NCBI GenBank assembly: GCA_030835305.1
Contig: JAURPJ010000015.1
Coordinates: 62,001 to 126,000 of the forward strand
Direction: 5' to 3'
Length of the DNA stretch: 64,000 nt
Origin: Verrucomicrobiota bacterium
Lineage (GTDB): Bacteria; Verrucomicrobiota; Verrucomicrobiia; Verrucomicrobiales; Akkermansiaceae
Shown here one piece after another: positions 59,113 to 64,000 of this stretch (the stretch's first letter is position 1; each line of letters begins with the position of its first letter). A program made the translations under genes and the position numbers. The notes under the pieces are model-generated. The model was not told where the DNA came from. It was given only the letters and a program-made list of their open reading frames with translations, and made no database searches.

Positions 59113-62100
59113 CTATTCAACTGCTTTCAGGCGCATGAAGGATTTCTGCTGATCACTCACAGGCAGGGCGCTTCGATAGGTGACGGTTGAGGTGCCGTCG
59201 TCATTATCAATCTCGGAGACAAAGACAATATCGAGCGTTTCATTCCACGTCTCCAGATCGGTGGAGATTTGGGGTGTGAGAGTGACGATGTTTTGAGCAT
59301 AGAGATTTCGCTGGTAGCTGATGACGAGATAGGTGTCGGCGATTCCGGCCACAGCAAAGGGCTGGAAGCTAAGATCGACGAGGCCCCGGGTGTCGCCCTG
59401 CGAGTCGTCGCTGGAGCCAAGAGCATATTCGATCAAGGCGCGGTAGCAGTCGCCGTCGTTATCAGCATTGGGATCGCCGACGAATCCTGTGACATCGACC
59501 AGTCCCGGCGCTCCACCTTCCACGCTTGACGCGACCCAATTTGTGGCGGTCCCGTGGTCGGGAATCGGAATGGCAGGTGACTTGAGAACCATGGTGAACC
59601 CGCTTCCATCGGTGTAGGGCCAAGGGAGGGCGTCATCGTAGGTGAAATCTCGAATGACCGTGTCGGTGGCATCGAGGAGTGTGACTTGTTCTCCGCTATT
59701 GCTCAGACGCCCGCTGTATTCACTACTGCCGAGGACATCGGTGGCGATGGAAATCGAGGTGCCGTAACGGGCTTCAAAGGCCGCACGGTTTTTCACGATG
59801 ACGAGGCGTGCCCCAGGTGGGATGAGGGTATTGTCAGCAAAGTTAAAAGTGATGCCCAAGGTGAAGCGGACGCCGGTTAGGTCTATCGTTTGAGTGCCTA
59901 CGTTCATCAATTCAATAAACTCGTAGTCATCCCGGTCGGTGGAGATCGCAATCTCGGCTGGCGAGGTGGGTTCGCCGGGTTGGTAGTTGAATTCAGAAAT
60001 GATGAGATTGCCGGCATCGGCGGGGACAGTGTCCGGGGTGAAGAAGGCCGAGTTCAGTGCGCTCCATTCACCGGTGTTGCTATTGTAGGAACGAGAGAAG
60101 AGCCATCCGGGCTCGGTGATTATGACGGGCTCGGAAGTGCTGGTGCTGCCGCCGCCCGGAGGATTCCCGGTGAGGTCGAGGTTAAAGCTGATGTCAGAGC
60201 TGCTGGCGCTGACCTGGTGGATCTCGACAGCGAAGGTATTACTTCCAGCGAGGAAATTCGCAGGGAAAAGGGTCCGCGATCCGCTGTTGTTGTCGCCTCC
60301 GTTACCGGTTGCGAAGTCATCAAAGGCAGCTCCATCTGCCACGTTTTCCCGTGCCACGACCTGACCGTTCAGATAGACCACGATTCCATCATCAAAGGTG
60401 AAGCTTAGGGTGAAGTCTTCGAAGATCGAGGGATCGGCAATGGTGAAGGTCTTGCGGAAGTAGGTGGTGGCGTGTTTGTTGTTGCTGTCGCCACCAAAGC
60501 TGACTTCTGTGGCTTCATCGCCATCGCCGTATCCGAGCTGAGATGGCCCGGCCGCCCAGGATCCGTCATTGAATCCAGCGGCACGCCATGCGGTACCTTG
60601 ATTGCTGCCATCGTCCAGGTATTTCCAGTCATCTCCGCGATCGACAAAGACAGTCGTGACTGGTCCGCCTCCTCCGCCACCACCGAGGGTGATCAGTGTG
60701 GCTGCGGGGTTGATGGCTCCGCCGACAAGCCGGGGGTCGAGGGAATGTGCAAAGTCGGTGAGGTCGTCATCGCCCTCGCCAAACATGTAGTAAATCCGGG
60801 TCACGGTGGATGGAACGCGCAGGGTTGGTCCCGTGCCGGCGGGAAGGGCGCCACCGTGTTGGCTGTAGACGGGGGCTTGGATTGTGGGGTAGAGATCGGC
60901 CGAGCGGAGGGAGTCGAGGAAGCGATCATCGCGAACCGGGAACCAATTGTTGACGATGTTGTTGTACTCGTTTTCCCAGTCGGAGAGGTCGCGATTGCCG
61001 CCGTGTTGGTCGCCCCAGCGCGCTGCTTCGGGCTTCAGAATGCTCCGGTGCTGTGCGGTGACTTCGTCGTAAAGTGCGCGGGCATTTGCCGGAGTCAGGG
61101 GGCCGTCGTTGAAGAGCGCACGGTGGGCGCGGTCTGCGAAGCGAAGACGAAATTCGGGGCTGTCCTGAAGAGCATCATTGGCAGCGGCGATTCCACGGTA
61201 GTCGGTGATACGGTTATAGTTCGTATTGGAGCGGAGAAAGAGGGACCACTCGGAATCCCACATGAAAAATTTATAACCGGTGCGGGTGGGCTGGGTGCTG
61301 ATCCCGCCGTAGTAGTTTTTGTTCGGCCAGTCACTGTTCCCGCCATACCAGTTTGTGATAAAGTAGTCGGCGTTGTTGGAAGGATCGCACCAGATTGGGA
61401 ACGAGGTGTTACGAGAGCCGTCGGGATTGAATCCACAGGCCTCGAGGAATGCGGCATCGCGTGCGGCGTCGGTCCCGCCCGACGAAATATCACTGACGGC
61501 ATTTCGGAAGTTGTTCCAGTTGTTCAGGTTGGTGGAATCGTTGATGGGGGAGCCTGAGTTCTGACCTTCCCAGAGGTCTCGATCGGCATTTTCAATATAG
61601 CTTTCGGCGAAGCTGGAGTCGGGACGCTCCACGACATTGTAGAGGCCCCAGTAGACGCCATTGATATAGAGGTGGAGGTATCGGCCGTGTGGGGCGGGCT
61701 GGCCAAGGGCAAGTTGGACACGGCGGCCGAATTCATCGCGGGCGTATTGTGGTTGGCCACCGGCGCCGGACCATTGCCAACCATCATTGGACTCCATGCG
61801 GAAGATCAGAGTTTGGAATTCCCTGGCAACACCCGGATCTGTTCCGAAGAGAGGAAACTTGAGCGATCCTTCACCTCCGGTGGGTTGATCGCTGGTTCCG
61901 AACCGGGATTTGAAAAGAACACGGAATGATTTTTTGCGGGTGAGGCCGAAGCTACGGAAGGCTCCTCCCTGGATGCGAATGGCACAATTCTGCTGGAAGT
62001 TTCCAGCTCCGGTGGGGTCCGCCGGGTCGACGAGTTCGAGGGACGTTTTGCGCTCCCAGGCCTGGCCTGATGACCCGGGATTCGAATAGATGCCGGAGCT

Positions 62101-64000
62101 GCCGAACATGTCGTTCGTGTCGATCGCGATGGAGAGACTCGGGACGGTTTTAAGGTCCTCGGTGACCTCGTTTGGATCCACATTGGCGTTGTTATCCATT
62201 CCGTAGTAAGGGGCCTGGCCACCCCAATTTGGAGGAAGTCCGTAAAGGCTTTGGGTGCTCGAGGCCGTCTGCCCCGCAACAGAATCGACAAGAATGTAAG
62301 TGTGGGTGTCGATGTTGGTGGAGACAAATCCAGCTTTGTAAGCGATGGCTTTTACCGCCATGGTTCGGTTGACGGTAATCGGACCGGTGTAAATGGTTCC
62401 CCTTGTCTCGCTGGGCCAGCTGCCATCGGTGGTGTAGCGAATACTTGCTCCCGGAGTTGCGGAGATGATGGAGAGGGGAAAGGGATTGTCGTAAAAGCCA
62501 CGACTGACGCTGTAGTCGGTGTCTTTAACGAAGCCCGAGACTCCACTTGATGAGTCGTTCTCTCCATCCGGAGTGGGTTTGAGGAGGTAGCCGATTTGAA
62601 GGGGGTCGCCAAAGAAGCCATAGCTGATTCCGGCATTCTGGGGCGGATAGTCTTCGGTAGCCGATCCAAATTCAGAGAGGACGGTGGTGCCATCTGCCGC
62701 AACCAAAGCGAGGTATTCACCGCCTGCGCCGAGGCTGAAGTTGGTGTGAAGATTCTCTCCGTTGGTGGGTCGACGATCTTTTGAAGACGCAAAGATGACG
62801 AGGTAACCATTTCCACCAAGGCTGACATTGGGTATGGGCCATTTTGTAAGATTGGTTGGATCGTCGGTGAGATACATACCGCCAAGACTGATGGATCCAC
62901 TGTCGGGATTATGGAGCTCAATCCAGTCGGGAGTATCACCATCTTCGTCGGCGAGGCTGGTTGGACTGCTGTTGGCCAGGAATTCGTTGATCCGAACAGA
63001 AGAGCTGACAATGGTGAGCAAGAAAGTTGATTCAATGCTCAAGCCCGAGAGGTCGGTGCTGCGAACCCTGAATGAAAGGTTCGCTCCAAGACCGGGAAGG
63101 TCTGTGGCTGTTGACAGGGTGTTTTCACTGATAGAGAAGAGGGCATTGTTGGTGTCGCCCGCACCGGCCACAAGTTGATAGGTGTGGTTGTCGGCACTGT
63201 TAGGATCTTCGGTGGTGAAATTTGAGATATCGGTGCCTGGCGGGGTTCCCAAAAGAACGGTGTTTGCCGGGAAGGTTATGGCGGTGGGAGCCATCGCGGA
63301 CTCGACGTTGAGAGTGAACGATTTCTCGAGTGTGAGACCATCGCCATCGGTGGTGCGAATGCGAACGGAATAACTGGATCCAAATCCACCTAAGAGCGAG
63401 GCCGCGCGGAGCTCGTCTCCATTGGCGATTGAGAAAAGATTATTGTGAGTGCTGCCAGCACCTGAGACGAGTGAGTATGCGTGGGCATTGTCGCCATTGG
63501 GGTCGCTGGTAGTGAGGCTGCCAATCAAAGTGCCTGAGGCTGAATTGGGGGCGAGGTCGGTATTGCTGAGGTCAATGTTGCTTGGTAGCTGTGGAGTGGG
63601 GGGGGCAATGGATCTAAGGATGTAGGCGCTGAGACCGGGATCGACTCCGTTGTTGAGTCCAGGAAGGACATTGATGGTCTGAGTGGTTCCTCCGGCGGTG
63701 AAAGTTCCGATCACCGAACCGACTCCGCTGCGGGAGAAGTCGCCACTGACATTTTCAGGTGATTCGTCATCGCCGCCTCTTTGGTTCCGAGCAGAGCAGC
63801 AACCACGGGTGTCACCGGCGCCGATGAGTTGAATCTGATAGTCGGATCCCGCGCTCAATCCAGTCAATTGAATTGCCCAGCCACCGCCTCCGTAGCTATG
63901 GCTGTTTAGGACTGTGTTGAGACTGGCATTTCCAGTGTTGCCCCCGCCTCCCGTGAAAAATGTTCCTGTATTGGTGTTGGCCGGGCCGATGCCATTCGCA
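59113..64000 (-). CDS. Giant secreted RGCC-cadherin-LTD-CotH protein, 5' end outside window
   Basis: The frame is open from the stop at 59113 to the window edge with no start context, so it is truncated by the window. The last 1584 residues plus 44 more upstream codons show, in order: an RGCC domain (GAGDTRGCC), two cadherin-like repeats (SANSGTLIGSLTTSDPNGD-type and TTEDPNSADNHTYQLVAG), a lamin-tail domain (INEFLANS, DWIELHNP), a chitobiase-like module (IRYTTDGSWPSET) and a CotH kinase-fold domain (IRIQGGAFRSFGLTRKKSFR, FFMWDSEWSLF). After these come a jelly-roll domain (LSFTFDDGIVVYLNGQVV), a second lamin-tail domain (ISEFNYQPGEP) and a short C-terminal tail. It is a surface or secreted protein; architecture parallels the gene at 4521-8288. 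Confidence 0.85.
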   Translation of the reverse strand, partial: ANGIGPANTNTGTFFTGGGGNTGNASLNTVLNSHSYGGGGWAIQLTGLSAGSDYQIQLIGAGDTRGCCSARNQRGGDDESPENVSGDFSRSGVGSVIGTFTAGGTTQTINVLPGLNNGVDPGLSAYILRSIAPPTPQLPSNIDLSNTDLAPNSASGTLIGSLTTSDPNGDNAHAYSLVSGAGSTHNNLFSIANGDELRAASLLGGFGSSYSVRIRTTDGDGLTLEKSFTLNVESAMAPTAITFPANTVLLGTPPGTDISNFTTEDPNSADNHTYQLVAGAGDTNNALFSISENTLSTATDLPGLGANLSFRVRSTDLSGLSIESTFLLTIVSSSVRINEFLANSSPTSLADEDGDTPDWIELHNPDSGSISLGGMYLTDDPTNLTKWPIPNVSLGGNGYLVIFASSKDRRPTNGENLHTNFSLGAGGEYLALVAADGTTVLSEFGSATEDYPPQNAGISYGFFGDPLQIGYLLKPTPDGENDSSSGVSGFVKDTDYSVSRGFYDNPFPLSIISATPGASIRYTTDGSWPSETRGTIYTGPITVNRTMAVKAIAYKAGFVSTNIDTHTYILVDSVAGQTASSTQSLYGLPPNWGGQAPYYGMDNNANVDPNEVTEDLKTVPSLSIAIDTNDMFGSSGIYSNPGSSGQAWERKTSLELVDPADPTGAGNFQQNCAIRIQGGAFRSFGLTRKKSFRVLFKSRFGTSDQPTGGEGSLKFPLFGTDPGVAREFQTLIFRMESNDGWQWSGAGGQPQYARDEFGRRVQLALGQPAPHGRYLHLYINGVYWGLYNVVERPDSSFAESYIENADRDLWEGQNSGSPINDSTNLNNWNNFRNAVSDISSGGTDAARDAAFLEACGFNPDGSRNTSFPIWCDPSNNADYFITNWYGGNSDWPNKNYYGGISTQPTRTGYKFFMWDSEWSLFLRSNTNYNRITDYRGIAAANDALQDSPEFRLRFADRAHRALFNDGPLTPANARALYDEVTAQHRSILKPEAARWGDQHGGNRDLSDWENEYNNIVNNWFPVRDDRFLDSLRSADLYPTIQAPVYSQHGGALPAGTGPTLRVPSTVTRIYYMFGEGDDDLTDFAHSLDPRLVGGAINPAATLITLGGGGGGGPVTTVFVDRGDDWKYLDDGSNQGTAWRAAGFNDGSWAAGPSQLGYGDGDEATEVSFGGDSNNKHATTYFRKTFTIADPSIFEDFTLSFTFDDGIVVYLNGQVVARENVADGAAFDDFATGNGGDNNSGSRTLFPANFLAGSNTFAVEIHQVSASSSDISFNLDLTGNPPGGGSTSTSEPVIITEPGWLFSRSYNSNTGEWSALNSAFFTPDTVPADAGNLIISEFNYQPGEPTSPAEIAISTDRDDYEFIELMNVGTQTIDLTGVRFTLGITFNFADNTLIPPGARLVIVKNRAAFEARYGTSISIATDVLGSSEYSGRLSNSGEQVTLLDATDTVIRDFTYDDALPWPYTDGSGFTMVLKSPAIPIPDHGTATNWVASSVEGGAPGLVDVTGFVGDPNADNDGDCYRALIEYALGSSDDSQGDTRGLVDLSFQPFAVAGIADTYLVISYQRNLYAQNIVTLTPQISTDLETWNETLDIVFVSEIDNDDGTSTVTYRSALPVSDQQKSFMRLKAVE

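Overview
The window looks like chromosomal DNA of a Verrucomicrobiota bacterium, probably a marine or saline Verrucomicrobiales member (Roseibacillus, Haloferula, Luteolibacter or Rubritalea type). The evidence is three short secreted proteins ending in the VPEP/hydrophobic/RRR PEP-CTERM sorting tail, giant LTD-CotH surface proteins, the PVC-typical DUF1549/DUF1553 plus DUF1501 pair, a TIGR02604/TIGR02603-type cytochrome, a GntR-LacI hybrid regulator, and a decayed ECF sigma factor of the Planctomycetes/Verrucomicrobia type. The phylum is firm; the genus is inference. No phage, plasmid, insertion sequence, CRISPR or rRNA was recognised.

Layout. 0-9 kb: regulator, sialidase-like remnant, two large secreted surface proteins and a PEP-CTERM protein. 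9.3-13 kb: a compact three-gene operon for glucosylglycerate (phosphatase, synthase, phosphorylase) with overlapping start and stop codons. 13-16 kb: cupin, OmpA lipoprotein, small lipoprotein, glutathione peroxidase. 16-21.5 kb: SDR and aldo-keto reductase, SRP RNA, two tiny membrane proteins, mazG, rhomboid protease, rsgA. 21.5-29 kb: lipoproteins, PEP-CTERM protein, M28 peptidase with parB, a SET-domain protein, a cysteine-less thioredoxin-fold protein, a frameshifted DUF58 gene. 29-33 kb: tRNA-Leu(UAA), lipase-like lipoprotein, CvpA-like protein, a sugar epimerase divergent from an AraC regulator. 33-40 kb: decayed genes on both sides of an OprP-like porin and a PhnD/PhnC/PhnE-PhnE oxyanion ABC transporter. 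40-46 kb: sulfatase and the DUF1501/DUF1549-1553 pair. 46-50.5 kb: remnants, gluconate kinase and permease, fasciclin protein, pseudouridine synthase with a broken Rrf2 regulator. 50.6-58.3 kb: PVC cytochrome/HEAT protein, Tat-exported epimerase-like protein, di-haem peroxidase, cytochrome P450. 58.3-64 kb: a PEP-CTERM protein facing a giant CotH protein that shares its N-terminal domain; the latter runs off the window.

The strongest overall signal is gene decay. About ten genes are broken, and several are visible only when frames are joined by eye: sialidase-like domain, epimerase TIGR01777, ECF sigma, FAD monooxygenase, caspase-like protease, Rrf2 regulator, DUF58, FG-GAP and others. Many nonsense codons fit single GC-to-AT transitions and several frameshifts fit single-base deletions. 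The candidate new element is a secreted domain with a conserved D-x-R-G-C-C motif, shared by two convergent neighbours with different cell-surface architectures.
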